A stretch of 64,000 bases of DNA from Pseudomonas viridiflava (GTDB lineage: Bacteria; Pseudomonadota; Gammaproteobacteria; Pseudomonadales; Pseudomonadaceae), in the NCBI RefSeq assembly GCF_900573885.1, contig NZ_UPSE01000533.1:1-64000 (forward strand), read 5' to 3'. Both the position numbers and the translations under genes were made by a program. Each line of letters begins with the position of its first letter. Position 1 is the stretch's first letter. The notes under the pieces are model-generated. The model did not search any database, had not been told where the DNA came from, and was given only the letters and a program-made list of their open reading frames with translations. Shown here in pieces: positions 1-9,030 of this stretch.

Positions 1-386
1 CAGTCGATTTATTCTGTACATGTTGCGGGCTTGTTTTTGAGTTGGCGCTCAGGGGAATACCCCGTAAAAACAACGCCCGCAACCCTTTCAGAACATCCCC
101 TCGAAATTATTCCGGACAGCAGTGCGCGCAGGCGGGAATCCAGAGTTTCGGAGCGGAGTGCGATGGCGGGGTCCTCACGTCGCAATGGCCATCTATTGCC
201 TCGATTGCCTTGCTCGACGGGCAACGGAACAACCCCCACTCCCCACCTGTCTCTAGCCATACACCAAACACCCCAAAAAAACCCGACCCACATCGCCCTG
301 TGACATCCCCCCTTCCACACGGCAAACTACCCCACACAACGGAGCCGGAGTGCTCCTGTCCACCGCTCCTCTTTATGGAAAACAGA
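1..386. other. Intergenic leader without a supported gene
   Basis: No convincing coding frame is seen before ppnN. The frames that cross the stretch have no ribosome binding site, and their products read as low-complexity out-of-frame sequence. It holds a nested inverted repeat (23-82) and, around 126-146, a fragment of the dispersed element that ends in GCAGGCGGGAATCCAG, which recurs near 58720. Any promoter for ppnN must lie here, but no clear -35/-10 pair was picked out. Confidence 0.5.
23..82. repeat. Nested imperfect inverted repeat
   Basis: The left arm (23-38, starting TTGCGGGC and ending in a T-run) pairs with the right arm (66-82, starting with an A-run and ending GCCCGCAA), with one unpaired base. 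The 27-base spacer contains a second small hairpin, GGGG-AATA-CCCC (about 52-63). Because each arm carries a T- or A-run, it could act as a terminator in either direction for a gene left of the window, or be a dispersed palindromic element. Neither role can be decided from this copy. Confidence 0.45.
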
Positions 387-1763
387 ATGCGCCACAGACA
401 AGTCATCAACGCCTCCGTAAGCCCCAAAGGCAGCCTGGAAACATTGTCCCAACGCGAAGTGCAACAACTCAGCGAAGCCGGCTCCGGCAGCATCTACGCC
501 CTGTTCCGCCAGTGCGCCCTCGCCATTCTCAACACCGGCGCGCATATCGATAACGCCAAGACCATCCTCGACGCGTACAAAGATTTCGAAGTGCGCATTC
601 ACCAGCAAGACCGTGGCGTGCGCCTGGAATTGTTGAATGCGCCGGCTGACGCCTTCGTCGACGGCGAAATGATCGCCAGCACCCGCGAAATGCTGTTCAG
701 CGCCCTGCGCGACATCGTCTACACCGAGAACGAACTCGACAGCCAACGCATCGACCTGGAAACCTCCCAGGGCATTACCGACTACGTGTTCCACCTGCTG
801 CGCAACGCCCGCACGCTGCGGCCCGGCGTCGAGCCGAAAATTGTGGTGTGCTGGGGCGGTCATTCCATCAGCACCGAGGAATACAAGTACACCAAGAAGG
901 TCGGCCACGAACTGGGCCTGCGCAGCCTCGACGTGTGCACCGGCTGCGGCCCCGGCGTGATGAAAGGCCCGATGAAGGGCGCGACCATCAGCCATGCCAA
1001 ACAACGCATCACCGGCAGCCGTTACCTGGGCCTGACCGAGCCCGGCATCATCGCCGCCGAGGCGCCGAACCCTATCGTCAATGAGCTGGTGATTTTGCCG
1101 GACATCGAAAAGCGCCTTGAGGCCTTTGTGCGTGTCGGCCACGGCATCATCATTTTCCCGGGCGGCGCCGGCACGGCGGAGGAGTTCCTGTATCTGCTGG
1201 GCATCCTCATGCACCCCGACAACCAGGACCTGCCCTTCCCCGTCATTCTCACCGGGCCGAAAAGCGCCAAGGCGTATTTCGACCAATTGCATGCGTTTAT
1301 CGGTGCCACGCTGGGTGAAACCGCGCAGGCGCATTACCAGATCATTGTTGATGACCCGGCCGAAGTGGCGCGGCAGATGACACTCGGGCTGAAGCACGTG
1401 AAACAGTTCCGCCGCGAGCGCAACGACGCCTTCCACTTCAACTGGCTGCTGAAAATTGACGAAGGTTTCCAGCGCCCGTTCGAACCGACCCACGCCAACA
1501 TGGCCGCGCTGAAACTCAACCGCAGCATTGCGCCCCACGAACTGGCGGCCAACTTGCGTCGAGCGTTTTCCGGCATTGTGGCGGGCAACGTGAAGGCCAC
1601 CGGCATTCGCCTGATCGAAGAATTCGGGCCGTATGAAATTCATGGCGACCCGGCCGTGATGGAGCCGCTGGACAAGCTGCTGCAAGCCTTCGTTGAGCAG
1701 CACCGCATGAAACTGCCCGGCGGCGCGGCGTATGTGCCGTGCTACCGCGTCATCAACGGCTAA
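387..1763 (+). CDS. ppnN: Pyrimidine/purine nucleotide 5'-monophosphate nucleosidase PpnN (LOG family)
   Basis: Cytosolic nucleosidase that splits nucleoside monophosphates into base and ribose-5-phosphate; the E. coli enzyme (YgdH) is controlled by (p)ppGpp. The 458-residue product matches the full PpnN layout: a family-specific N-terminal part starting near ISPLGS-like residues, a Rossmann core with GGHS (about residue 157) and GCGPG (about 187), the LOG-family PGGAGTAEE loop near 258-266, and the conserved C-terminal RRAFSGIVAGNVK segment near 391. The start is set at 387 because homologues begin shortly before the SPxGS motif; an in-frame ATG at 375 adds only four residues. The Shine-Dalgarno match is weak. 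It stands alone and is followed by a palindromic repeat pair. Confidence 0.93.
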   Translation: MRHRQVINASVSPKGSLETLSQREVQQLSEAGSGSIYALFRQCALAILNTGAHIDNAKTILDAYKDFEVRIHQQDRGVRLELLNAPADAFVDGEMIASTREMLFSALRDIVYTENELDSQRIDLETSQGITDYVFHLLRNARTLRPGVEPKIVVCWGGHSISTEEYKYTKKVGHELGLRSLDVCTGCGPGVMKGPMKGATISHAKQRITGSRYLGLTEPGIIAAEAPNPIVNELVILPDIEKRLEAFVRVGHGIIIFPGGAGTAEEFLYLLGILMHPDNQDLPFPVILTGPKSAKAYFDQLHAFIGATLGETAQAHYQIIVDDPAEVARQMTLGLKHVKQFRRERNDAFHFNWLLKIDEGFQRPFEPTHANMAALKLNRSIAPHELAANLRRAFSGIVAGNVKATGIRLIEEFGPYEIHGDPAVMEPLDKLLQAFVEQHRMKLPGGAAYVPCYRVING

Positions 1764-1780
1764 CCGTTTCGCCTGGATTG

Positions 1781-1852
1781 TTGGGCTTCGCCGATGGCTC
1801 AACCCAACCTACGGGGACCTGTAGGTTGGGTCGAGCGAAGCGAAGCCCAACG
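1781..1852. repeat. Inverted pair of the GTAGGTTGGG/CGAAGCCCAAC element
   Basis: Two facing copies (1781-1812 and 1821-1852) of an element that starts GTAGGTTGGG and ends CGAAGCCCAAC. Further copies lie at 4841, 8021, 39434 and 62396, always between genes. The pair can fold as one long hairpin and may attenuate readthrough from ppnN into the flavin reductase gene. Confidence 0.75.
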
Positions 1853-1883
1853 TGGCTCCCCCCGATTTCCTCCGAGGTCTCCC

Positions 1884-2510
1884 ATGCGTGAATTTCACTT
1901 CTACGAACCCAAACTCGGCCACGGGCTGAAACACGATCCGCTGAATTCCATCGTCGCCCCGCGCCCGATCGGCTGGATCTCGTCGCAGAGCCCCGACGGC
2001 GTGCTCAATCTGGCGCCGTACAGTTTCTTCAACGCGTTTAACTACATTCCGCCCATCATTGGTTTCTCCAGCATTGGCTGGAAGGACAGCGTGCGCAACA
2101 TCGCCGCCAGCAAGGAGTTTGTGTGGAATCTGGCGAGCCGGCCGCTGGCGGAGCAGATGAACACCTCGTCAGCGCTGGTGGCGCCAGAAGTCAACGAGTT
2201 CGAGCTGGCGGGCCTTGAAACCGCGCCATCTCGACTGGTGAAACCGCCGCGCGTGCTGGCCAGCCCGGTGTCGTTCGAGTGCCGCCTGAGCGATATCGTG
2301 CAGTTGCAGAAAGCCGACGGCGGGCTGCTGGAAACCTGGTTGGTGCTGGGCGAAGTGGTTGCCGTGCACATCGACACGGCTGTGCTGGAAGATGGCGTGT
2401 ACAACACCGTGCTGGCGCAACCGATCATGCGCGGCGGCGGCCCGACCGATTATTTTTCCATTGAAGAAAGCCAGCGCTTTCACATGCACCGCCCGGTCGT
2501 AGATAAATAA
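1884..2510 (+). CDS. Flavin reductase family protein (FMN-binding split barrel)
   Basis: 208-residue protein of the flavin reductase-like (DIM6/NTAB) split-barrel family. The signature APRPIGW sits at residues 25-31, followed by NLAPYSFFNAF, the usual FMN-phosphate region, and the protein ends in a conserved GGGPTDYFS-type tail. Such proteins bind FMN and either reduce it for a partner monooxygenase or act as flavin-dependent oxidoreductases; the substrate cannot be told. The ATG at 1884 is preceded by CCGAGGTC and matches the usual family start; the longer frame reads back into the upstream repeat. No monooxygenase partner is adjacent. Confidence 0.88.
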   Translation: MREFHFYEPKLGHGLKHDPLNSIVAPRPIGWISSQSPDGVLNLAPYSFFNAFNYIPPIIGFSSIGWKDSVRNIAASKEFVWNLASRPLAEQMNTSSALVAPEVNEFELAGLETAPSRLVKPPRVLASPVSFECRLSDIVQLQKADGGLLETWLVLGEVVAVHIDTAVLEDGVYNTVLAQPIMRGGGPTDYFSIEESQRFHMHRPVVDK

Positions 2511-2642
2511 CGGGACGCTGATGACGCAGGTTTCGCCGCCATGACGAGACCTGCCATCACCCTGGGAAAATATCGCCCGAACCTTCCAGCCGCTGCGCCC
2601 TTCTTACGTTACACCGCTGCTTCTTACAGGACGTATCGCATC

Positions 2643-3359
2643 ATGCTGGAACCTCTCTTGCTCGCCGCTACCCGCGTATCTACCTATGACCTCGACCGCC
2701 CGCTGACCAACGCCAGCGGCTTTTTTTTCCAGCGCGAAGAGCGTCTGTTTCTGGTCACCAGCCGTCACGTGGTGGTCGACGACCCCACCGACCATCACCC
2801 CAGCCGGCTGGAAATCGAGCTGCACACCAATAAAGACAACCTGGCGGAGTCCATCGGCTTTTCCATTCCCTTGTTCAAAGACGGCAAAAGCCTGTGGCGC
2901 CAGGCCACCGATTCGGGCGGTGAAATCGATATTGCTGTGGTGGAAATCGACCGTAGCGCCTTGCCGCCGACCACGGCGTATCTGGCCTTTACGCCCGAGC
3001 ACCTGGCCGACCTGACCAAACCCATCGAAATCGGCAGCCCCTTGTTGGTGGTCGGCTTTCCTTTGGGCTTCCACGACACCCTGCACCACATGCCGGTGGC
3101 GCGGCAGGCGAGCATTGCCTCGGCGTTTGGCCTGCGGTTCAAAGGTGAAGGCTATTTCCTCACGGATGCACGTACACACCGTGGCTCGAGTGGCGCGCCG
3201 ATTGTGATGCGCATGGCCGGTGACGATCGTGAACTGCCCTGGCTGCTGCTGGGCGTGCATTCGTCGCGTCTGGACGTGAACCGCGATCAGGAACTGGACG
3301 AAGCGCTCGGCCTGAACTGCGCCTGGTATTCGGACGTGCTGATGACCCTCAGCGAATAA
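2643..3359 (+). CDS. Trypsin-like serine peptidase, apparently cytosolic
   Basis: 238 residues with a readable chymotrypsin-fold triad: His42 in TSRHVV, Asp96 in EIDIAVV, and Ser183 in GSSGAP. The family is the trypsin-like (DegP/S1C-related) group, but there is no PDZ domain and no signal peptide or membrane anchor at the chosen start, which separates it from periplasmic HtrA proteins. The start at ATG 2643 is preceded by CAGGAC; the longer frame from 2541 has no ribosome site. It lies alone between the flavin reductase and nhaA. The target is unknown. Confidence 0.82.
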   Translation: MLEPLLLAATRVSTYDLDRPLTNASGFFFQREERLFLVTSRHVVVDDPTDHHPSRLEIELHTNKDNLAESIGFSIPLFKDGKSLWRQATDSGGEIDIAVVEIDRSALPPTTAYLAFTPEHLADLTKPIEIGSPLLVVGFPLGFHDTLHHMPVARQASIASAFGLRFKGEGYFLTDARTHRGSSGAPIVMRMAGDDRELPWLLLGVHSSRLDVNRDQELDEALGLNCAWYSDVLMTLSE

Positions 3360-3485
3360 ACAGCGGGTGGCGGCGTGGCGTTTGGTTGTGTAAGGTTGCC
3401 CGCGGGTGTCACGGCTATCGTTCATTAGCCGGGCAGGTTTCTTGTGTTGGTCGGGCCGCCACACAGTCTGAAAAAGCGAGCGACC

Positions 3486-4820
3486 ATGAAACAACCCGCC
3501 AAGGCCCTTCCGGCTGCGCGCCGCGTAGCCGACAAAGCATTCAGCGCCCTCGAGCACTTCCTCCATATTGAAGCCGTGAGCGGCATCGTTCTGATGCTCG
3601 CCGCCGCCATTGCCCTGATCTGGGCAAACTCTTCCGCCGCCGACAGTTACCACCACCTGTGGCATATGCCGCTGGGCATCAGCCTGGGCGACATGCAGAT
3701 TTCCCAGTCGCTGCATTTCTGGATCAACGACGGCTTGATGACCATCTTTTTCCTGGTGGTCGGCCTGGAAATTCGCCGTGAAATTCACGAAGGCGCGCTC
3801 GCGTCCATCAAGCTCGCCGCCTTGCCGATGGCTGCGGCCCTGGGCGGTGTGCTGGTACCGGCGCTGATTTACGTCGCCTTCAATACGGACCCGGCTGTGC
3901 GCTCGGGCTGGGCAGTACCAACCGCGACCGACATCGCCTTCGCCATGGGTGTGCTGGCGCTGCTGGGCAAATCGATTCCGCCGTCGGTGCGGGTGTTTTT
4001 GCTGGCATTGGCGATCATCGACGACATCGCTGCGGTGCTGATCATTGCGGTGTTCTACTCCGGCGGCCTGGAGCCAGTCGGCTTTCTGATCGCCGGCGCG
4101 GGCATTGCCCTGGTGCTGATCTTCCAACACATCGGCATTGGTTCCTCATATGCCTACGTGCTGCCGGGGGCCATCTTGTGGTTCGGGCTGTTGAAGACCG
4201 GCGCGCATCCAACGCTGGCCGGCGTGGTGCTCGGCTTGATGACGCCGGTGTTCTCGCGCCCCGACACCGAGGGCCCGCTGGACAAAGCCTTGCACGCCCT
4301 GAACACCCTCACCCACCGCGACGAGGCGGACAACGGCGACGTGCTGCATTCGGTGAAAGAACTGCGTACCGCCCAGCGTGACCTGCTGCCGCCGGTGATT
4401 CGCGTGCAGGCAGCGCTGCATCCTTGGGTTGCTTACGGGATCATGCCGTTGTTTGCGCTGGCCAACGCCGGCGTCAGCCTGGGCGGTGTCGACCTCAACG
4501 ACTCGGCGTCACTGACCGTGATGCTCGGCGTGCTGGTCGCGCTGGTCATCGGCAAGCCTATTGGCGTAATGGCCAGCACCTGGCTGCTGGTGCGCCTGGG
4601 CTGGTGCACCTTGCCACCAGGCATGACCTGGGCGTGGCTGGGGCTGATCGGTTGCCTGGCGGGTATTGGCTTCACCATGTCGATCTTTATTGCCTCGCTG
4701 GCGTTCACCGACGAAGGCCTGCTCAGCGCCGCCAAACTCGGCGTACTGCTTGCCTCGGCCACCGCCGCCACCGTTGGCCTGATCATTGGTGCCATCATCG
4801 TGCGCCGGGCCCGCCGCTAG
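3486..4820 (+). CDS. nhaA: Na+/H+ antiporter NhaA
   Basis: Inner-membrane sodium/proton antiporter for pH and salt homeostasis. The 444-residue product has about twelve hydrophobic segments, the conserved GLEIRREI loop, TATDIAFA (Asp near 149) and the paired acidic AIIDDIAAV (Asp-Asp near 179-180), which correspond to the ion-binding aspartates of E. coli NhaA. A cytoplasmic insertion of about 45 residues (FSRPDTEG to LPPVIRVQ) is typical of the longer NhaA types. The start at 3486 fits the family N terminus, which opens with a basic helix. No regulator such as nhaR is adjacent. Confidence 0.95.
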   Translation: MKQPAKALPAARRVADKAFSALEHFLHIEAVSGIVLMLAAAIALIWANSSAADSYHHLWHMPLGISLGDMQISQSLHFWINDGLMTIFFLVVGLEIRREIHEGALASIKLAALPMAAALGGVLVPALIYVAFNTDPAVRSGWAVPTATDIAFAMGVLALLGKSIPPSVRVFLLALAIIDDIAAVLIIAVFYSGGLEPVGFLIAGAGIALVLIFQHIGIGSSYAYVLPGAILWFGLLKTGAHPTLAGVVLGLMTPVFSRPDTEGPLDKALHALNTLTHRDEADNGDVLHSVKELRTAQRDLLPPVIRVQAALHPWVAYGIMPLFALANAGVSLGGVDLNDSASLTVMLGVLVALVIGKPIGVMASTWLLVRLGWCTLPPGMTWAWLGLIGCLAGIGFTMSIFIASLAFTDEGLLSAAKLGVLLASATAATVGLIIGAIIVRRARR

Positions 4821-4840
4821 TCTCGTGATGTAGCGGTGCC

Positions 4841-4884
4841 GTGGGTTGGGTCGGTCGCGTACGGTGAGCACAGCGAAGCCCAAT
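4841..4884 (+). repeat. Single copy of the GTAGGTTGGG element
   Basis: Starts GTGGGTTGGGTCGGTC and ends AGCGAAGCCCAAT; the ends are partly self-complementary, giving a stem between the convergent nhaA and the periplasmic protein gene. Same family as the copies at 1781, 8021, 39434 and 62396. Confidence 0.7.
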
Positions 4885-4887
4885 ACG

Positions 4888-5622
4888 CTACCGATAGGTC
4901 TCCAGCTTCGCCTGCCACGCCGGATCCTCACCCAGCGCCTCTATCGCCCGGTTGAGGTCCGGCAGCAGCGCCGCGTATGCGGTGGGAACCAGCAGGTGAC
5001 GCGTATAAACCTTCAATGGTGGTTCTGCCACAAACAGCTGTTCGCTCAGAGACGGCTGCTCTCCCAGGAAAAAGGCCAGCGTTCGCCTTCCAATGATGGT
5101 GGCGTCTATCCAGCCCCGCTGCAGACGCTCCAGGTTGACCCGCTCATTGACGCTGTCTTCGCGGCTCACCAAACCGGCTTCCAATGCCTGTTCCATTTCC
5201 GGGTAGTGGTGCCCGGCTACCAATCCCAACCGGTGCCCATCCAGACTGGCCATGGTCAGGCGACTGCCCGCTCCGGTGCTGCGTGAAACCAGTAGGTTGG
5301 TGTCTTCGACAAAGGGTTCGGTAAGGCTGTAATTGCCCGAATTGGCAAACCAGCCGCTGCTCGCACCCAACACCAGACCTTTGAGCTTGCCGTCGGCCAG
5401 TTGCCTGTCGAGGCGCCGGCGCGGAATGTCGCGTATGGAAAAATCATAAGCCGGCAACATTTCTTCCAGACGTTGCGCCAGGTCGAAATACAGCCCCTGC
5501 TGGTGGGTGTAGTCGATGACGTAAGGCGGCTTGTGCTGGTAGCAGAACAAGGTGACCGGTTGCGCAGCCTGCACAACCGCAACCTGAATAAGCCATACAA
5601 GGCCACACCACATCACTCTCAC
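4888..5622 (-). CDS. Periplasmic solute-binding-like protein (SBP_bac_3 type)
   Basis: 244 residues with a short signal peptide (about 1-19, cut after VQA) and a type 2 periplasmic-binding fold: a first lobe with KPPYV, hinge segments near LVLGASSGW and a second lobe with GLVAGHHYPEMEQAL. The size and spacing fit the amino-acid-binding SBP_bac_3 family, but no permease or ATPase is adjacent, so it may be a stand-alone sensor or scavenger rather than a transporter subunit. The GTG start at 5622 is supported by AGGAG six bases upstream; an internal ATG at 5613 would shorten the signal peptide. It is transcribed divergently from the hybrid kinase at 5795, which makes the kinase a possible partner; that is inference. 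Confidence 0.75.
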   Translation of the reverse strand: MRVMWCGLVWLIQVAVVQAAQPVTLFCYQHKPPYVIDYTHQQGLYFDLAQRLEEMLPAYDFSIRDIPRRRLDRQLADGKLKGLVLGASSGWFANSGNYSLTEPFVEDTNLLVSRSTGAGSRLTMASLDGHRLGLVAGHHYPEMEQALEAGLVSREDSVNERVNLERLQRGWIDATIIGRRTLAFFLGEQPSLSEQLFVAEPPLKVYTRHLLVPTAYAALLPDLNRAIEALGEDPAWQAKLETYR

Positions 5623-5794
5623 CGCGCGCTCCTGTTTTGCCGAAATCTTATCGATTGACTATAGACAGGAAGAAGCGTGCGAATTGACGCACTTCTCCAA
5701 CGGTGTTCTCCATCTCGGGTTTGGCGACGAAGCGGCGGAACGGTATAAGGAATGCCAGAAAACAGACGTGTTCGATTGCTACGGATGGGGACAG

Positions 5795-7984
5795 ATGGTG
5801 CAGTGGCTCAAAGGTGACGAGCAGATGGTGGCGCGGATCAAGGCCTACGATTGGGCCGCTTCGCCCCTGGGCCCGATAGAAGACTGGCCTGATGTTTTGA
5901 AGACCACCGTTGCCCTCACCCTTGGCTCGCGCTTCCCCCAAGCCATTGTCTGGGGCCCCAGCCTGACCACGTTGCACAACCAGGCCTTCAATCAGATTCT
6001 TGGCAACAAACCCTCCGCGCTGGGCCGGGCGTTCAGCGACGTATGGAGCGAGGCATGGAGCGACATCAGCGCCTTCGCCGACGCGGCGTTCGCTGGTGAA
6101 GCCACGTACCTGGAAGACTTCCCGCTGCTGATCGAGCGCGGTGGCGCGCCCGAGCAAGCCTATTTCACCTTTTGCTACAGCCCCGTTCGTGACCACACCG
6201 GCAAGGTGGTGGGCCTGCTCGATACGGTGGCTGAAACCACCTCCACCGTCGTCGCCAACCAGCGCCTGGCTTTTCTCGATGGCCTCGGCCGGGCCGTGGC
6301 GACAGCTACCAGCGCCGATGTGATTCTCGCCGCCACGACCCGCATGCTCGCCCAGCAGTTGGGGCTGTCGAACTGCGCCTACGCCGACATGCATGAAGAC
6401 CAGGACGGTTTCACCATTCGCGGCGACTGGGCGGCGCCGGGCTCGCCGCACATTCTGGGGGTGTATCGCCTGGCCGACTTCGGCGAACTGGCTGTGCGCA
6501 ACCTCAGCGCCGGCCTGCCGCTGATCATCCACGACAACCTCAGCGAACTGCCGAGCCACGAGGCCGCCTCGTTTCAGGCGCTGGGCATTACCGCGACCAT
6601 TTGCATGCCGTTGATCAAGGACGGCCGCCTGACTGCCCTGATGGCCATTCACGACAATGTGCCCCGGCAGTGGACGGACTCCGACCTCGGTTTGCTGCGC
6701 GAGGTTACCGAGCGTTCCTGGGCGCACATTGAACGGGTGCGCGCCGACGCCGAATTGCGTGAGGCTGCCAATGCGCTGGCCGCGCTCAACAGCACGCTGG
6801 AGCAACGGGTGCAGGAGCGCACCGCGAAACTGGTGGAAACCGAGGCCGAATTGCGCCAGGCACAAAAGCTTGAAGCCATCGGCCAGCTCACCGGCGGCGT
6901 GGCCCACGACTTCAACAACCTGCTGACCATCATTCGTTCATCCATTCACTTTCTGCGCCGCCACGACCTGCCGCTGGAGCGTCGCGGTCGCTACATCGAC
7001 ACCATCGCCAACACCATCGAACGCGGCGCCAAGCTCACCGGCCAGTTGCTCGCCTTCGCCCGGCGCCAGGCGCTGAACCCGCACGTGTTCGACGTCGGCC
7101 AGAAACTCGAAGCCCTGCTCGACATGCTCGACTCGGCGGCCGGCGCGCGCATTCAAGTGGTACTGGAACTGCCTGGACAGCCATGCTTTGTAAAAGCCGA
7201 CCTCAGCCAACTGGAAACGGCGCTGATCAACATGGCCATCAACGCCCGCGATGCCATGGGCGGCGAAGGTCAACTGACCGTGCGCCTGACCTGCAACCAG
7301 CGCATGCCATCGGCTACCGAGTCAGCCGCAGACGCCGGGCTGCTGGCCGCGATCGCCGTCACCGACACCGGTTCCGGCATTGCGCCATCGGTCATGACGC
7401 GCATCTTCGAACCCTTCTTCACCACCAAGGAAATTGGCCAGGGCACGGGGCTGGGACTTTCCCAGGTATTCGGCTTTGCCAAGCAGTCGGGCGGCGATGT
7501 GGACGTTTATTCCGTGCCCGGGCAAGGCACTACGTTCACGCTGTTCCTGCCGCAAGTGGAGGCGCAAGCGGAACTGCCGGCATCAGTCCCGGACACCCCG
7601 CTCGAGCCTGCGACGCGAGCTGGCACGCGGCGGCGGGTTCTGGTGGTCGAAGACAACCGCGAAATCGGCACTTTCGCCGCCGATATGCTGCAAGACCTGG
7701 GCTATGACGTGACCTGGGCCAGCAGCGCCGAAGAAGCACTGCAACGCATGGGCCCCGAAGCGCTGGAATTCGATGCCGTGTTTTCCGACGTGATGATGCC
7801 CGGCATCGGCGGCGTAAAGCTCGCCCAGGAGCTGCGCCGTCGCCGACCGGATTTGCCCATCATCCTTACCTCGGGCTACAGCCAGACCCTGACCGATAGC
7901 GGTTTTCAAGGGTTTACCTTCCTGCGCAAACCGTATTCCGCCGAGCAGGTGGCGCACATGTTGAGTACAGCGCTGAATCAGTAG
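5795..7984 (+). CDS. Hybrid sensor histidine kinase (PAS-like, GAF, HisKA, HATPase, REC)
   Basis: 729 residues and no membrane segment, so a soluble sensor. Order: an N-terminal PAS-like module opening with DWAASPLGPIEDWP (a frequent start of soluble bacterial hybrid kinases), a GAF domain (about 170-320), a coiled coil, HisKA with His near 370 in VAHDFNN, an HATPase domain with N-box NMAINARDAM and G-boxes TDTGSGI and GTGLGL, then a C-terminal receiver with VVEDN, the phospho-acceptor Asp in FSDVMMP (about 666) and Lys in RKPYS. The start is ATG 5795, preceded by GGGGAC; a TTG-started frame from 5684 lacks such support. The receiver has no output domain, so the phosphate may pass to an unlinked partner. 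Confidence 0.88.
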   Translation: MVQWLKGDEQMVARIKAYDWAASPLGPIEDWPDVLKTTVALTLGSRFPQAIVWGPSLTTLHNQAFNQILGNKPSALGRAFSDVWSEAWSDISAFADAAFAGEATYLEDFPLLIERGGAPEQAYFTFCYSPVRDHTGKVVGLLDTVAETTSTVVANQRLAFLDGLGRAVATATSADVILAATTRMLAQQLGLSNCAYADMHEDQDGFTIRGDWAAPGSPHILGVYRLADFGELAVRNLSAGLPLIIHDNLSELPSHEAASFQALGITATICMPLIKDGRLTALMAIHDNVPRQWTDSDLGLLREVTERSWAHIERVRADAELREAANALAALNSTLEQRVQERTAKLVETEAELRQAQKLEAIGQLTGGVAHDFNNLLTIIRSSIHFLRRHDLPLERRGRYIDTIANTIERGAKLTGQLLAFARRQALNPHVFDVGQKLEALLDMLDSAAGARIQVVLELPGQPCFVKADLSQLETALINMAINARDAMGGEGQLTVRLTCNQRMPSATESAADAGLLAAIAVTDTGSGIAPSVMTRIFEPFFTTKEIGQGTGLGLSQVFGFAKQSGGDVDVYSVPGQGTTFTLFLPQVEAQAELPASVPDTPLEPATRAGTRRRVLVVEDNREIGTFAADMLQDLGYDVTWASSAEEALQRMGPEALEFDAVFSDVMMPGIGGVKLAQELRRRRPDLPIILTSGYSQTLTDSGFQGFTFLRKPYSAEQVAHMLSTALNQ

Positions 7985-8020
7985 CGCTTTGCACCGCCGT
8001 CGGCCGTAGGTCGTTAGGTC

Positions 8021-8065
8021 GTAGGTTGGGACGGTCCGCGGGCGGTGAGCGTAGCGAAGCCCAAC
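8021..8065 (+). repeat. Single copy of the GTAGGTTGGG element
   Basis: Starts GTAGGTTGGGACGGTCCG and ends GCGAAGCCCAACG. It lies 37 bases after the hybrid kinase stop and closely resembles the copy at 4841, including the central CGGTGAGC. Confidence 0.7.
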
Positions 8066-8191
8066 GATACGCAAAAAAGCAGCCACCACCCCCCTCCCCG
8101 TACCGCTCGGCAAATAATCGAAACCTTCCGCCAGACCCGCCCGTCCACTTATTAGCGACGACCCGTTCGCGTAACAGTGGAGAAAAATGGA

Positions 8192-8695
8192 ATGAACACT
8201 ACCCCGCTCAAACACTTCGGTCTGGCCTGTGTCCTCAGCTTTAGCGCCTTGGCTAGCGCTGTAGCCGCTTCCTCCAATTCCTTTGTCGAGAACGCCGCAC
8301 AAGGCGGCATCCTCGAAATCGAAGCCGCCAAGCTGGCTTTGGAAAAAAGCAAAAGCACCGACGTGCGCGAGTTCGCCACTCAAATGCAAGCTGACCACAG
8401 CAAGGTCAATCAAGAGCTGACCGCCCTGGCCAAAAAGCAGGACATCGAAGTGCCAGACGAAGCCTCGATGATCGACAAAGCGAAAAAGCTGCTGCTGGAA
8501 ATGCGCGACGAGTCGTTCGACAAGGCGTATGCCAACAACCAGGTGGCCGCCCACGAGCAGACCATCACGTTGTTCAAAAAAGAGGCCGAGTCTTCGGAAA
8601 ATCCTGAGTTGAAAGCCTTCGCCGCCGAGAAGCTGCCCGCCCTGCAACACCACCTGGAAATGGCCAAGCAGCTGAAAGCCAAGCACGACCATTAA
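8192..8695 (+). CDS. DUF4142 family periplasmic protein
   Basis: 167 residues: a signal peptide (about 1-25, cut near AVAAS) followed by an all-helical ferritin-like DUF4142 body with SFVENAAQGGILEIEAAKLAL, FATQMQADHSKVNQEL and a closing LPALQHHLEMAKQL. Proteins of this type are frequent in soil Pseudomonadota and Bacteroidota and are often stress-linked; the molecular role is not known. ATG 8192 is preceded by GTGGAGAAA. The next gene starts 15 bases after its stop behind a strong ribosome site, so the two are probably co-transcribed. Confidence 0.85.
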   Translation: MNTTPLKHFGLACVLSFSALASAVAASSNSFVENAAQGGILEIEAAKLALEKSKSTDVREFATQMQADHSKVNQELTALAKKQDIEVPDEASMIDKAKKLLLEMRDESFDKAYANNQVAAHEQTITLFKKEAESSENPELKAFAAEKLPALQHHLEMAKQLKAKHDH

Positions 8696-8710
8696 TCTGC
8701 GGAGGTTGTC

Positions 8711-8998
8711 ATGAAACCCCATCAAACCGCACCGCCTGATCGCGACAGCGCCACGCTGGATGCCGAGCAATGGCCGGCGCAGGACACACCAGCCGATACC
8801 CGGGGTTTGCCCGGGTATCCACGCCAGCAGGCCGGCAAGCAGATCGATTCCGAAGCGGACTTCGACCCTGACTCGCCCGACCTCGCCGACCCGCAGATCG
8901 ACCCGCGGCATCCGCCGCGCATTCCCGATGATGCGCCGGACCCGCGAGCCGAAAAGCGCGCGCCCAGCGATCAATACCCGCCGTATGAAAAACCCTGA
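8711..8998 (+). CDS. Small acidic Pro/Asp-rich hypothetical protein
   Basis: 95 residues, very rich in Pro, Asp and Arg, with repeated DPDSPDLADPQIDPRHPP-like stretches and no signal peptide, membrane segment or cysteine. It is probably disordered. CGGAGG sits seven bases before the ATG. The position between the DUF4142 gene and the Rieske reductase, with short gaps on both sides, suggests one transcript. No function is recognised. Confidence 0.75.
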   Translation: MKPHQTAPPDRDSATLDAEQWPAQDTPADTRGLPGYPRQQAGKQIDSEADFDPDSPDLADPQIDPRHPPRIPDDAPDPRAEKRAPSDQYPPYEKP

Positions 8999-9030
8999 CG
9001 TCCTTGTCGTTCTGCATTAAGGAGCCCGTT

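Noticed and set aside
327..1802. 491-codon open frame opposite ppnN
   Set aside because: It mirrors a well-conserved gene on the other strand, its product is rich in His, Val, Gly and Arg without a known motif, and there is no ribosome site. Long antisense frames are expected in high-GC DNA.
2604..4130. 508-codon minus-strand frame across the protease and nhaA genes
   Set aside because: It spans two real genes and the gap between them; Gln/His/Arg-rich product typical of antisense frames.
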